From NCBI GenBank assembly GCA_001767435.1, contig MEKT01000205.1, forward strand, positions 1,051-40,828: a stretch of DNA of 39,778 bases. Reading direction: 5' to 3'. The stretch is from Acidobacteria bacterium RIFCSPLOWO2_02_FULL_65_29. GTDB taxonomy: Bacteria; Acidobacteriota; Vicinamibacteria; Vicinamibacterales; CAVVIG01. Positions within the stretch are counted from its first letter, which is position 1, and every line of letters starts with the position of its first letter. Below the pieces are notes generated by a model. The model saw only the letters and a list, made by a program, of their open reading frames with translations. It made no database searches and was not told the DNA's origin. This document shows, one piece after another, positions 26,057-33,250 of this stretch. A program made the position numbers and the translations under genes.

Positions 26057-26575
26057 TCAGCGATAGCCGAGCTGTCGAGCGAGGCGCTCGTTGTCCCGCC
26101 ACTGGCGGAAGTGGCCGGCCGACACCCGATGGGTCCAGTACGACGCGACCGCGCTTCGCTCGATCCAGCCGATCGCGCGGAGGAGCTTGCGATGGTTGGG
26201 ATATCGCGACGTCAGCAGGCGCTCAATCACGCGCTCTGAGGTGTTATGGAGCAGCGAGAGCTGCAAGATCACCAGGGAGTCGGTCAGAATCTGACGGTTT
26301 CCCGCTGCGTGGCCGATGGCCGTGTCGTCGGAACGGCCGCTGATGGTGAAGCGCGCATTGTGCTCGAACCACCCGTTCTGGAAAAAGATCCGCGAGCTCC
26401 GCCAGTCGAGGCGTGTCGTTTCCCAGCCCAGAAGAGCGGGCACATACGTCGTCGGATCGAGGATCACCTTCTTGACCACGTCAGGCACAAACGCCGCGGG
26501 CGCTCGATCCTGCGCGGATGCCGACGATGCCACCAGCGTCATCAGCGCGACAACGAGTGCGTGGGACAGATGCAT
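26057..26575 (-). CDS. Exported protein of unknown function (172 aa)
   Basis: From the ATG at 26575 the product has a clear signal peptide (MHLSHALVVALMTLVASSAS-AQ). Upstream in-frame codons come from a YtxH remnant in another frame and are unlikely to be translated. The mature region (KKVILDPTTYVPALLGWETT, RLDWRSSRIFFQNGWFEHN, LTDSLVILQLSLLHNTSERV, WIERSAVASYWTHRVSAGHF) has no recognised domain but has good coding character. A 24-base fragment of this gene, around the RLDWRSS codons, recurs at about 33268-33291 in the truncated YtxH copy. Probably transcribed with the DUF3185 gene upstream. Confidence 0.7.
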   Translation of the reverse strand: MHLSHALVVALMTLVASSASAQDRAPAAFVPDVVKKVILDPTTYVPALLGWETTRLDWRSSRIFFQNGWFEHNARFTISGRSDDTAIGHAAGNRQILTDSLVILQLSLLHNTSERVIERLLTSRYPNHRKLLRAIGWIERSAVASYWTHRVSAGHFRQWRDNERLARQLGYR

Positions 26576-26579
26576 GGCT

Positions 26580-26651
26580 TCAGTCCGCGCGCTCGATCGG
26601 ATCGCTCTTGGCGGCGGTGGCATGGCGTTCCAGTTCGTGGGCGCTAGCTGA
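26580..26651 (-). pseudogene. YtxH 3'-end remnant
   Basis: The reverse strand reads SAHELERHATAAKSDPIE, closely matching the C-terminus of the YtxH protein at 18020-18364 (AHEVERYAVAAKSDRIAE), and then stops. There is no matching upstream part: it is joined directly to the start region of the next module. It lies between the DUF3185 gene and the exported protein gene. Confidence 0.7.
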
Positions 26652-26678
26652 TTCATGTGTCCTGCTGCTCCTTAGACG

Positions 26679-26903
26679 TTACGCGCGCTTTCGAACTCCC
26701 GCGATCAACACCGCCACGCCACCCGCCACCGCGAACGCACCCAGCAACGGCGGCAACGGCAGTGTCTTCTGTCGCTCCGCTGTCGCGTGCAGGGGACCGA
26801 TGTCGATGACCGTCTCACGACTCGTGTAGCTGACACCCTGATAGGCGAGCGCCAGCACACCGAGGACGATCAACACCACACCAACAAGGGCAACAGGTCT
26901 CAT
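26679..26903 (-). CDS. DUF3185 family small membrane protein (copy 2)
   Basis: A 74-residue protein with two membrane segments (VALVGVVLIVLGVLALAYQG and LLGAFAVAGGVAVLIAG) around the conserved loop SYTSRETVIDIGPLHATAER, ending RKRA. This is the DUF3185 pattern; function unknown. The TGTGC-N6-GAACA dyad lies 61 bases upstream. The 3' end and following bases match those of the copy at 29359, up to the start codon of the gene after each. Confidence 0.85.
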   Translation of the reverse strand: MRPVALVGVVLIVLGVLALAYQGVSYTSRETVIDIGPLHATAERQKTLPLPPLLGAFAVAGGVAVLIAGVRKRA

Positions 26904-26963
26904 GTATTCCAACCTTTCGTCGTTTCGAGGCACCGAGCATGGCACGCGGCCGAGTCGTTCAGG

Positions 26964-26979
26964 TGTGCACAAGAGAACA
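26964..26979. promoter_or_regulatory. Putative CRP/FNR-type operator, TGTGC-N6-GAACA
   Basis: Spacer ACAAGA. It lies between divergent genes, 61 bases from the DUF3185 start and 55 from the lmo0937-type start, and could serve both. A longer similarity, including GAGCATGGCACGCGG about 25 bases away, is shared with the site upstream of the second CRP/FNR gene (34614-34629). Confidence 0.5.
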
Positions 26980-27033
26980 GACGCCGCTCGTGACCGGGCT
27001 CTATGCTTGCTGACGATCGGAAAGGACATCACC

Positions 27034-27189
27034 ATGCTTTCAACACTCCTCCTCGTCCTCCTCGTCTTGTGGCTGCTCGGGGTCGTCACGTCCTACACGC
27101 TCGGAGGCCTCATCCACATCCTCCTCGTGGTGGCCGTTATCGCCGTGCTGCTCCGCATCATTCAGGGTCGCAATCCGCTCCGGGGATAA
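27034..27189 (+). CDS. lmo0937 family membrane protein
   Basis: A 51-residue, almost entirely hydrophobic protein: STLLLVLLVLWLLGVVTSYT, LGGLIHILLVVAVIAVLLRI, then IQGRNPLRG. The LWLLGVVTSYTLGGLIHILL pattern with the RIIQGR end is typical of lmo0937/DUF5670 membrane peptides, which are common in stress loci; their function is unknown. AAAGGA precedes the ATG. Transcribed divergently from DUF3185, with the shared dyad at 26964-26979 between them. Confidence 0.82.
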   Translation: MLSTLLLVLLVLWLLGVVTSYTLGGLIHILLVVAVIAVLLRIIQGRNPLRG

Positions 27190-27242
27190 TCCTGGTCGAG
27201 CGGCCGCTCGCGTCGGTAACCCGTACTCACAGAGGTCAATCA

Positions 27243-27690
27243 ATGTTGCGATATCTCAGTCTGGCGCTCTGCTTCGTGTTGGGTTCGGCGGCGCTCGGCG
27301 CCCAGAACTAAGGAACACGATCGCTTGGAACAGGTCGGCGTCGTGATGCAGGAGATCCTCGACGTCCCCGACAACATCCCGCAGGAACTACTCCAGAAGG
27401 CCGAATGCGTCGTCGTCATTCCCTCGATGACCAAGGTCGCACTGGGCATCGGCGCCAGCTGCGGTCGTGGCGCGATGGCCTGCCGATCAGGTAAGGCGTT
27501 CACCGGACCTTGGGGCGCACCCGCCATGTATGCGCTCGAAAGCGGCAGCGTTGGCTGGCAGGTCGGTGGGGAATCGACCGATGTCGTCTTCCTCGTCATG
27601 AACAGGCGCGGCGTGGATGCGCTGCTCGGCAGCTATTGCGTATGGAACTGGATGTTCCCGCACGCCGGCTTCTTCGCGACCGCGACCTTA
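27243..27690 (+). pseudogene. SYLF (Ysc84-like) domain gene, frameshifted and truncated
   Basis: ATG 27243 encodes a signal peptide (MLRYLSLALCFVLGSAALGA-QN) that meets a TAA at 27309. One base later, in the +1 frame, the SYLF domain follows: KEHDRLEQVGVVMQEILDVP, NIPQELLQKAECVVVIPSM, GRGAMACRSGKAFTGPWGAP, STDVVFLVMNRRGVDALLGS. Removing one T from AACTAAGG would restore a continuous QNKEHDRLE reading, as in family members. The domain also lacks its usual C-terminus: after VDALLGS the frame runs into unrelated sequence and the 3' end of the ice-binding gene. Intact proteins bind lipids. Confidence 0.8.
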
Positions 27691-27691
27691 C

Positions 27692-28588
27692 TTACTTGCC
27701 GTTGCCGCCCTTGCGGCCCGGGTTCCCGGGCGTCCCGCCCAGCTCGTCATTCGACCGGCTCGGGTCGCCCTGGTTCGAGTTGCCCGGATCGCAGTCCTCG
27801 GGCCCGTTGCCCACGCCCTGGTTGCACTTGCCATGCACGTTGCCGTGGCCGCCGGTTAACTGGCAGGCGGTGACGGTGCTGTTTGTCAATGTCAATGTCA
27901 CTGCGGTCGTCGCAAAGAGATCCCCTTGAAAGGTTCCATTGGTGGCCGTGACCGTGATGGCCGCACCCGAGAGAATGGTTCCCAGGAAGTTCGTAGTCGT
28001 CAGTGTCGCGCCGGCGTTCAGCCCGGTCCGCCAATACACGTTACACGGATCCCCGCCGTTAATCATGACCACATTGAAGTTGGTGCCCGTGAGTGCGCCA
28101 TCGACCAGGAAAATCCAGACAGCACTCGCGCCGGCGGTCCCGGCATCGAGAGTCAACGTGCCCGTCTTCGCGACCGCGTCGACACAGTAGACGCCGGGTA
28201 ACAGCACTTCGCCCGCGAGCGTGCCCGTCAACGTGGCGTCGCAAGCCGGGGGGTTGATCAGGAGACTGTTATACGCGTTGATGAAGTCAGCGTAAGCCGC
28301 CGCGGCGGTCGAGTCCCCCAGGTGAAACGTCCCCGAAAACGTGCACGGAGGGGAGTTAGTGAAAGCGTTGTTGGGCCACTCGCCGACGTCTCCGGTGACG
28401 ACAGTGGTACCGCCACCATTGGTACATGTCACCGCCGTGCCAGCCAGGACCCCGAAGCCCGACGCCGAACCCAAGTCTGGCGCGAACGCTTTTGCCAACC
28501 CCGGGGAGGGGTTGCAAAGAAGCGCGGCGAACGGGACAAGGAAGAGCACTCGAGTTGTCAGTCGTGTCAGAGAAATCGATCGAATCAT
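27692..28588 (-). CDS. Ice-binding family protein (DUF3494), secreted
   Basis: A 298-residue protein: signal peptide (LFLVPFAALLCNPSPGLAKA), then the DUF3494 beta-solenoid, with FGVLAGTAVTCTNGGGTTVV, TGDVGEWPNNAFT, AAAYADFINAYNSLL, GEVLLPGVYCVDAV, DPCNVYWRTG, FLGTILSGAAITVTATNGTF and TLTNSTVTACQLTG. DUF3494 proteins bind ice crystals or act as adhesins. The tail (about 45 residues, CNQGVGNGPEDCDPGNSNQG onwards) is Gly/Asn/Asp-rich and probably disordered. A CCAGGAG ribosome-binding site precedes the ATG. A fragment matching its 3' part is at 38621-38667, and a second family member begins at 39778. Confidence 0.9.
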   Translation of the reverse strand: MIRSISLTRLTTRVLFLVPFAALLCNPSPGLAKAFAPDLGSASGFGVLAGTAVTCTNGGGTTVVTGDVGEWPNNAFTNSPPCTFSGTFHLGDSTAAAAYADFINAYNSLLINPPACDATLTGTLAGEVLLPGVYCVDAVAKTGTLTLDAGTAGASAVWIFLVDGALTGTNFNVVMINGGDPCNVYWRTGLNAGATLTTTNFLGTILSGAAITVTATNGTFQGDLFATTAVTLTLTNSTVTACQLTGGHGNVHGKCNQGVGNGPEDCDPGNSNQGDPSRSNDELGGTPGNPGRKGGNGK

Positions 28589-28747
28589 TGGCGTCTCCTG
28601 GAATCACGCAGCGGAATTGCCACGTTGAACTCACGTTCGGTAAACAACAGCGCGTGCCCGACCGCGCCCGACGCTCACGATTGTTTTGGCCTGTCTTCGA
28701 GGCCATCGCTGACCGATCGACCTCACGCGCGCCCCGGCCCGCCACCG

Positions 28748-29338
28748 TCAGAACTTCAGGACCACTCCGGCGCTCGCGCGCCCGTAATTGATCTTCGTGT
28801 CGCCCAGCGTGAAGCCCAGGACGCTGAGATCCTGAAACGAATGGAAGTAGCGAAGGTCGCCGCGCACGCCGACGTGATCGCCAACCAGAAGGATCAGCCC
28901 CCCGCCGATGTCCCATCCCAGGTTATTGTTGTCGGTCGTGAAGACGCTTCCCGTCGTCAGCTCGACGTGGGACTTGATCAGGCCGATCCCCGCGAGCACG
29001 TAGGGGCGTACCGGACCCATCTTGGGAACGAGCATGACGTTGGTCATCAGTGTGAGCACGCTCGAAGAGAGCCCAGGCGCGTCGCCGAAGAAGTTGGGGG
29101 CGTACGCGATCTCCTCCTCGATGCCCAGCACGTTGCCCATGGCGCCGAACGCGACGCCCACATTGATCTTCTTGTCCTCGCAGTTGCTCAGATTTGGACA
29201 CCCCGCGTCGCCGCCGAAGTCGAACCCGATGAACGGGCTGATGAAACCCTGCGCCCGCCCCTCGGTAGCCGTGCCAAGGATGACGCCGATCGCCAATGCG
29301 CCGAGTAGTAGCCGTCGTCCGATCAATATCTCATTCAT
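28748..29338 (-). CDS. Outer-membrane beta-barrel protein
   Basis: A 196-residue protein: signal peptide (LLLGALAIGVILGTATEGRA), then alternating strands ending in a C-terminal aromatic (ASAGVVLKF), typical of BAM-inserted barrels. Segments such as SPFIGFDFGGDAG, PYVLAGIGLIKSHVEL, NLGWDIGGGLILLVGDHVGV and GDLRYFHSFQD fit the OmpW/OmpA-like small-barrel class (about eight strands). An AAGGAG site precedes the ATG. It is 20 bases downstream of the DUF3185 copy and is probably its operon partner. Confidence 0.85.
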   Translation of the reverse strand: MNEILIGRRLLLGALAIGVILGTATEGRAQGFISPFIGFDFGGDAGCPNLSNCEDKKINVGVAFGAMGNVLGIEEEIAYAPNFFGDAPGLSSSVLTLMTNVMLVPKMGPVRPYVLAGIGLIKSHVELTTGSVFTTDNNNLGWDIGGGLILLVGDHVGVRGDLRYFHSFQDLSVLGFTLGDTKINYGRASAGVVLKF

Positions 29339-29358
29339 GTTTTCGCTGCTCCTTCGCG

Positions 29359-29583
29359 TTACGCGCGCTTTCGAACCCCCCCGAGCAACAGCACCACGCC
29401 ACCGGCCACCGCTGTAATTCCCAGCACTGGCGGAAGCGGCAGCGTCTTCTGTCGATCCGCTGTCGCGTGCAGGGGACCGATGTCGAGAACCGTTTCGCGA
29501 CTCGTGTAGGTGATGCCTTGGTAGAGGAGCGCCACCACGCCGAGCATGATCAGTACGACACCTACGATCGTCATGTGTCTCAT
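29359..29583 (-). CDS. DUF3185 family small membrane protein (copy 3)
   Basis: A 74-residue protein, same length as copies 2 and 4: membrane segment IVGVVLIMLGVVALLYQGIT, loop TSRETVLDIGPLHATADRQK, second segment VLGITAVAGGVVLLLGG, end RKRA. The second ATG (29574) is an alternative start. It starts 46 bases after the lectin-like gene and precedes the outer-membrane barrel gene. The intervening bases are the tail of a lost CRP/FNR gene (29592-29629). Confidence 0.85.
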   Translation of the reverse strand: MRHMTIVGVVLIMLGVVALLYQGITYTSRETVLDIGPLHATADRQKTLPLPPVLGITAVAGGVVLLLGGVRKRA

Positions 29584-29591
29584 GGGATTCC

Positions 29592-29629
29592 TCAGTCGTA
29601 CAGGACGACGCTCAGCAGTGAGCTGTTGA
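29592..29629 (-). pseudogene. CRP/FNR gene 3'-end remnant
   Basis: The reverse strand reads INSSLLSVVLYD and a stop, matching the last residues of the intact regulator at 33896-34579 (INSSLLSVVLHD). The DNA is nearly identical over the 38 bases and continues into the same spacer and DUF3185 start. It shows that this DUF3185 copy was once preceded by a CRP/FNR gene, as copy 4 still is; the regulator has been replaced by the lectin-like gene. Confidence 0.82.
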
Positions 29630-30448
29630 TTAGCGCCGGAGCCGTGTGAGCGTCACCGTGTAGGTTCCGCTGTTGTCCGAGAAATAGTCGTCGTTGACGC
29701 CGAGCAGAAGCTGGCCGTTGGCCGGCATCGCGATCGGTTGTGTGTTCGCGCCGATGGCGAACGGCGCACGGTTGCCGACGCGGGCGATCAGGGCTCCCAC
29801 TGGCGAGTTGAGTACTGGGTAACGGATCGCGGGACTGGTCACCGCCGGGTTACCGCCGATTCCCGAGCTCGCATTCGCCGCAATCATGATGTCGCCCGTG
29901 GCCGTGAACTCGATTCGTTCGCCCTTCGCCACGGTGATCCCGGACTTGGTCCACGGCTGGTCGCCCCGGACGATGATGGCGCCGCGGGGCACAGCGGCCT
30001 GCGCTGGGACTTCGGCCGGCGCGGCGGCGCGCTTCGGCGCGTACAGGTAGATCTGCGCGACGTCGTTCGACGTGTAGTCGCGCTGCCCGCTGGGTGTATC
30101 GATGGTGAGCCGCAAGGGGCGGGTTCCGCCGATGTCAAAGAGCCGGCCTTCGATGACCTGACCACTCCGCAGCACGATGAGCGGCTGCCCGGCGTCGATC
30201 CTGGCCTGGGTCGCTGGTGCCGGCGCGCCCACGACGAACTCCACGGCGGCGACTTCGTTCGCGGGATACTGCCGCTCCTGGCCGTTGGTTCGCAGAGTGA
30301 AGCCGCCGGCGTTCAGGTCGATCAGCTCGCCGCTCGGACGCTGGCCGTCGAGCAGGACGAGCGTCGCCCCTTCCTGCGCGTGCACGGGCAGGACCGTCAG
30401 CAGCGTGAATAGGCCCACTCCGCACCCGGCGAATATCTTGTTCATCAT
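29630..30448 (-). CDS. Exported protein with PA-IL/LecA-like galactose-binding domain
   Basis: A 272-residue protein from ATG 30448 (CAGGAG 6 bases upstream; a second ATG follows directly). Signal peptide to about HAQ (residue 25). Two successive beta modules (TLVLLDGQRPSGELIDLNAG, PANEVAAVEFV; then LIVLRSGQVIEGRLFDIGGT, NDVAQIYLY) resemble the single module in the glycine-zipper protein at 17088. The last ~110 residues (PWTKSGITVAKGERIEFTAT, PVGALIARVGNRAPFAIGAN, LLLGVNDDYFSDNSGTYTV) match the LecA-like lectin domain, where NDDYFSDNSG carries the calcium and sugar contacts. It has its own dyad 62 bases upstream. It has replaced a CRP/FNR gene. Confidence 0.82.
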   Translation of the reverse strand: MMNKIFAGCGVGLFTLLTVLPVHAQEGATLVLLDGQRPSGELIDLNAGGFTLRTNGQERQYPANEVAAVEFVVGAPAPATQARIDAGQPLIVLRSGQVIEGRLFDIGGTRPLRLTIDTPSGQRDYTSNDVAQIYLYAPKRAAAPAEVPAQAAVPRGAIIVRGDQPWTKSGITVAKGERIEFTATGDIMIAANASSGIGGNPAVTSPAIRYPVLNSPVGALIARVGNRAPFAIGANTQPIAMPANGQLLLGVNDDYFSDNSGTYTVTLTRLRR

Positions 30449-30509
30449 CGGATCTCCTGATTTGCTCTGGTTCATGTCGGAATTGTCCGTCGCGCGCCCA
30501 CGCCGCGTC

Positions 30510-30525
30510 TGTTCGATCCAGCACA
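30510..30525. promoter_or_regulatory. Putative CRP/FNR-type operator, TGTTC-N6-GCACA
   Basis: Spacer GATCCA, 62 bases upstream of the lectin-like gene. It is not part of any of the visible duplicated segments, so it is an independent occurrence of the motif and useful evidence that the motif is functional. Confidence 0.5.
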
Positions 30526-30549
30526 CGCGCGTTCTGGGAAGTGATATCG

Positions 30550-30690
30550 CAACGCAAACGCGGTCATGATTTTCATGTGTGTGCCTCAGTAGACGACCAA
30601 CGAGATCGCGGGTCGTTTCACACCCGTCCACTGCAGGCGAGGCGTCTTCCGTTGCCTGTTCCCGATTGCACAGCGGACAACCGCCGGGAT
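30550..30690. repeat. Leader module copy 2, with the start of a lost lipoprotein gene
   Basis: A gap-free match to 13373-13513. On the reverse strand the ATG at 30576 and codons MKIMTAFAL remain, after which the frame runs through unrelated sequence to a stop at 30472-30474 (34 codons in all). The dyad TGTTC-CCGATT-GCACA is at 30657-30672. It may still drive transcription through this short frame into the lectin-like gene. Confidence 0.82.
30657..30672. promoter_or_regulatory. Putative CRP/FNR-type operator, TGTTC-N6-GCACA (duplicate)
   Basis: The counterpart of the site at 13480-13495 within the duplicated leader module. All ten half-site bases are unchanged while neighbouring positions have changed, including one in the spacer (CCAATT to CCGATT), compatible with selection on the half-sites. 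Confidence 0.5.
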
Positions 30691-30740
30691 CAGCGATGTT
30701 GCATGAGCGGTTCGATCTGACGGCTGCGTCGCGGCGTGGC

Positions 30741-30795
30741 CCTCACCGAATCGCCTCACGTACAATCTGTGGGATGTCTGCGTACTGCCGTGATC
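30741..30795 (-). pseudogene. Remnant of a penicillin-binding protein gene
   Basis: With one extra base skipped, the reverse strand reads ITQYADIPQIVREAIR, matching ITQYADIPPVVREAIL in the class A PBP encoded at 14582-16855 (DNA around 16505-16560). Nothing else of the PBP survives here. It is directly followed on the right by a copy of the DUF3309 leader, giving the same order as in block A. Confidence 0.75.
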
Positions 30796-30797
30796 TG

Positions 30798-30836
30798 GTT
30801 GTTCTCCTCACCGAGTAGCAGACCGAGTGTTTCCGA
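30798..30836. repeat. Copy of the DUF3309 gene leader without its gene
   Basis: Aligns with 17021-17060 (GTTGTYCTCCTCACCGAGTA, then CAGACCGARTGT) with a few substitutions and one gap. In block A this is the ribosome-binding site and leader of DUF3309; here the coding region is deleted and the leader abuts the PBP remnant. Confidence 0.75.
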
Positions 30837-30868
30837 ACACAACGGTACCGCGGCGGCATGGACCTGTC

Positions 30869-30884
30869 TGTTCACTAATGCACG
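30869..30884. promoter_or_regulatory. Degenerate CRP/FNR-type operator, TGTTC-N6-GCACG
   Basis: One mismatch to the consensus (GCACG for GCACA), spacer ACTAAT, 33 bases from the end of the DUF3309 leader copy. No intact gene starts nearby on either strand, so this is probably a decaying site of the lost DUF3309 gene. Confidence 0.3.
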
Positions 30885-30975
30885 CACGAGGGTCGTGCAA
30901 CCGACGGGTCACGGCCAGTCCTTGGGGAGCGGTGGAACAGCGCGGACGCCTCGCTGGGAACGGCCTGTTCAGTAG

Positions 30976-31266
30976 GGAACACAGGAATTTCGCGAAGGCG
31001 GGCAATCTCGAAGCCGAATCTTGGGACCACCGTCTGTCGCCGCCGCGCTCTTCTCGCTCGTCCACGCTCCGAATCCTGGCCTGATGGCGATGACCTTTGC
31101 CGGGGGGTGGATGTGGTGCTCGCTGTTTCGACGTCGGCCGAATCTCGTGGCGCTGACTGCGAGCCATGCTTGTCTTGCGGTCATCGCCGAAGCCATGCTG
31201 CCCCTGAGTGTGACTGGCGGGTACCGGATCGGCCCAAGATATCTTCGCTGGATCAGGGGACGATAA
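30976..31266 (+). pseudogene. CPBP family intramembrane protease, 3' fragment
   Basis: The frame after the TAG at 30973 encodes a hydrophobic stretch with two CPBP/CAAX-protease motifs: the FxxxH motif in ALFSLVHAPNPGLMAMTFAG and the SH motif in LVALTASHACLAVIAEAMLP, followed by GGYRIGPRYLRW. The Glu-Glu-containing first motif, needed for catalysis, is absent: the upstream bases do not encode it in any frame I can follow. The fragment is about a third of a normal gene and has no convincing start, so it is probably a remnant. The remaining bases of 30885-30975 and 31267-31327 hold nothing recognisable. Confidence 0.6.
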
Positions 31267-31327
31267 ACGCCTCCGGCGCCCGTTCGGTCTACTTCGACGG
31301 CCCATCGCCCCTGCGCGCGAGCCGGCC

Positions 31328-31708
31328 CTAGTTCTTGGCTTTGTGCGACGACTCCAACAGCACCAGGCCCGATCCAATCCCCGGCGGCCAATTGATCTGA
31401 CCGCCCAGCGCACCGAAATTGAATCCGTCACGAATCGTCCCTGTGACGGTGACACGCGCGCTTCGGCGAGGCACGCCTTTATCGGACACGACCCAGAGCT
31501 GGCCGGTCCCGTCATCGATCCTGTAGGCGCCTCGATTGGAGAGCGAGTAGCTGTCGACAACCGCGCCCGAGACCCGGACCTCGCGGTCTTTGTAGCGAGA
31601 CGGGTCCGCGATGACCTGGTTGACGGTTGTCAAGGCGCAGGCCGTCGAGGCCAACGCGGTCACCGAGAGAATCGTCAGCAACACGGATCGGCATAGCCTT
31701 CGACTCAT
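31328..31708 (-). CDS. Exported OB-fold-like protein, probable lipoprotein
   Basis: A 126-residue protein from ATG 31708, chosen because the same start context is used by the kinase-like gene; an ATG at 31720 would add four residues. Signal SVLLTILSVTALASTAC with a lipobox-like A-S-T-A-C. The mature part (VNQVIADPSRYKDREVRVSG, SYSLSNRGAYRIDDGTGQLW, VTVTGTIRDGFNFG) has the spacing of an OB fold of the kind found in periplasmic nucleic-acid- or small-ligand-binding domains; no ligand can be named. Its first ~11 codons and leader are shared with the gene at 14567. Confidence 0.78.
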   Translation of the reverse strand: MSRRLCRSVLLTILSVTALASTACALTTVNQVIADPSRYKDREVRVSGAVVDSYSLSNRGAYRIDDGTGQLWVVSDKGVPRRSARVTVTGTIRDGFNFGALGGQINWPPGIGSGLVLLESSHKAKN

Positions 31709-31781
31709 TGGTTTCTTCATATCGTTACCACTTTCCCGTCGCGCTCATTCTTGTTCCCCATATGGCCAAATCCTCACGCCC

Positions 31782-33200
31782 TCAATTCATGATTTCAATC
31801 GATCCCACGACCCGGCGGAACGTGGCTTCGTAGACCGGGAAGCGGTCGCGCGGAGCGACCCCGAGCGCGTAGAAGAGGCTGGCGTCGCGCAGCAGCACGG
31901 TGAAGACCGCGATCCGCTCGTGCTGGCCGGTCGCGTCCGAGACGTTCGACAGCACCGTGTGGACGCCCTGCCGGCCGCCGATCTTCGTCCGATCGTAGCC
32001 GGAAGACCGACTGAGATTCGGGTTGCCGCGGGCAAGCGAGGCGATGAGCTCGTCGGTCGCGGTGCGCAGGTCGCGCGTCTCGTTACGGGCCACCCCAATC
32101 TCCACACCGTGCGTGAAGGTGCGCTGCCCGTCCGCACTGTCGTACGCCCCGTCTGGTGCGAAGGTGACGGCGTTGCCGCCTGGCAGTTCGCGCCAGTTCG
32201 ACGGCACGCTGACGCGAAACACGTCGCCTTCGGTGTACGCGGTGTACGTCGACGAAGGTGGCGCCACGCGACCGGGCTCGAGGCGTCCGTCAGGCGCTGG
32301 TGCGGAGCCGCGACCGGCCGCCTGCCGCGTCGCCTCTTTGGTGGTTGGTGCCGGCGTCATCCGGCGCAGTCCCGCCTGCGCCCGCGTGAACGCCCGCGTA
32401 TCGCGTACAGGGTTCTGGACCTTGAGCAGCTTCGCCTCGCGTGTGATGGACGCGTAGCGGTCTCCTGGATTCGGATGGTCGCTCAGCCACTGCGGTCCGC
32501 CCGAGCCGCCCTGCGTCTCGATCGTCTTGAACATGCTGGCCATTTCGAGCGGGTCATACCCGGCCGCGGCCATGATGTGCGATCCGAGCAGATCGGCCTG
32601 GCGTTCGAACTCACGGCTGAACCGGAGGAAGGCCGTGCCAAGCCCGAACTGCGTGCCCTGCGCCACGGCGCCGCCGACGTTGCCGCCGATGATGGCGCCG
32701 ACGACGGCGCCGAGCAGCGTGCCGATCTCGTATTTCGTCGCCTTGGTGGCCTGGGCCGTGCCGTGCCGCAGCGCGACGTGGCTGAGCTCGTGGGCCATGA
32801 CGCCGGCGACTTCGCCTTCGGTGCGCGCCGCCTCGATCATGCCGCGATTGACGAACATCGGTCCGCCAGGCAGCGCGAACGCGTTGATCTCGCGCACGTT
32901 CACGACCTGGAACGAGTAGTGGAACCCGGGATGCTCCAGTTCCTGCGGGACCGACTCGACCAGCCGCCGCCCGATCGACGCCAACAGCGACGTCACGTCT
33001 TCATCGCGCAGCATCGGCAGCTGCTGTTCGACCTCCGCGGCGGCCTTGCGCCCGAGCTCCACGTCCTGCGCCGGCGTGTACCTGTTCTTCGGCGGTGTGA
33101 TGACGGTCTGCCCGCCCGTCGCGCTCACCGACAGCAGCACGACGACACCGATAACAGCCAGGACGCGCGCCCTCGCCGTGGCGATGACGATTCTTCTCAC
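31782..33200 (-). CDS. M48 family metalloprotease, exported
   Basis: A 472-residue protein from a GTG at 33200, supported by AAAGGAAG 7-8 bases upstream and by its match to the ATG of the glycine-zipper gene; the longer frame to 33350 crosses the YtxH copy. Signal peptide (ARVLAVIGVVVLLSVSATGG). The zinc site is H137-E-L-S-H141 in GVMAHELSHVALRHG, with a downstream EFERQADLLG ligand; INAFALPGGPMFVNRGM precedes it as in BepA/YfgC-type proteases. A glycine-rich segment (GTLLGAVVGAIIGGNVGGAV) follows. The C-terminal ~200 residues are an additional domain (VSVPSNWRELPGGNAVTFAP). Such enzymes act in outer-membrane quality control. Confidence 0.9.
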   Translation of the reverse strand: MRRIVIATARARVLAVIGVVVLLSVSATGGQTVITPPKNRYTPAQDVELGRKAAAEVEQQLPMLRDEDVTSLLASIGRRLVESVPQELEHPGFHYSFQVVNVREINAFALPGGPMFVNRGMIEAARTEGEVAGVMAHELSHVALRHGTAQATKATKYEIGTLLGAVVGAIIGGNVGGAVAQGTQFGLGTAFLRFSREFERQADLLGSHIMAAAGYDPLEMASMFKTIETQGGSGGPQWLSDHPNPGDRYASITREAKLLKVQNPVRDTRAFTRAQAGLRRMTPAPTTKEATRQAAGRGSAPAPDGRLEPGRVAPPSSTYTAYTEGDVFRVSVPSNWRELPGGNAVTFAPDGAYDSADGQRTFTHGVEIGVARNETRDLRTATDELIASLARGNPNLSRSSGYDRTKIGGRQGVHTVLSNVSDATGQHERIAVFTVLLRDASLFYALGVAPRDRFPVYEATFRRVVGSIEIMN

Positions 33201-33250
33201 ACAGCACTTCCTTTGAGTTGTCCGCTCGTCCATTGCCGGCAACCTCTGGC

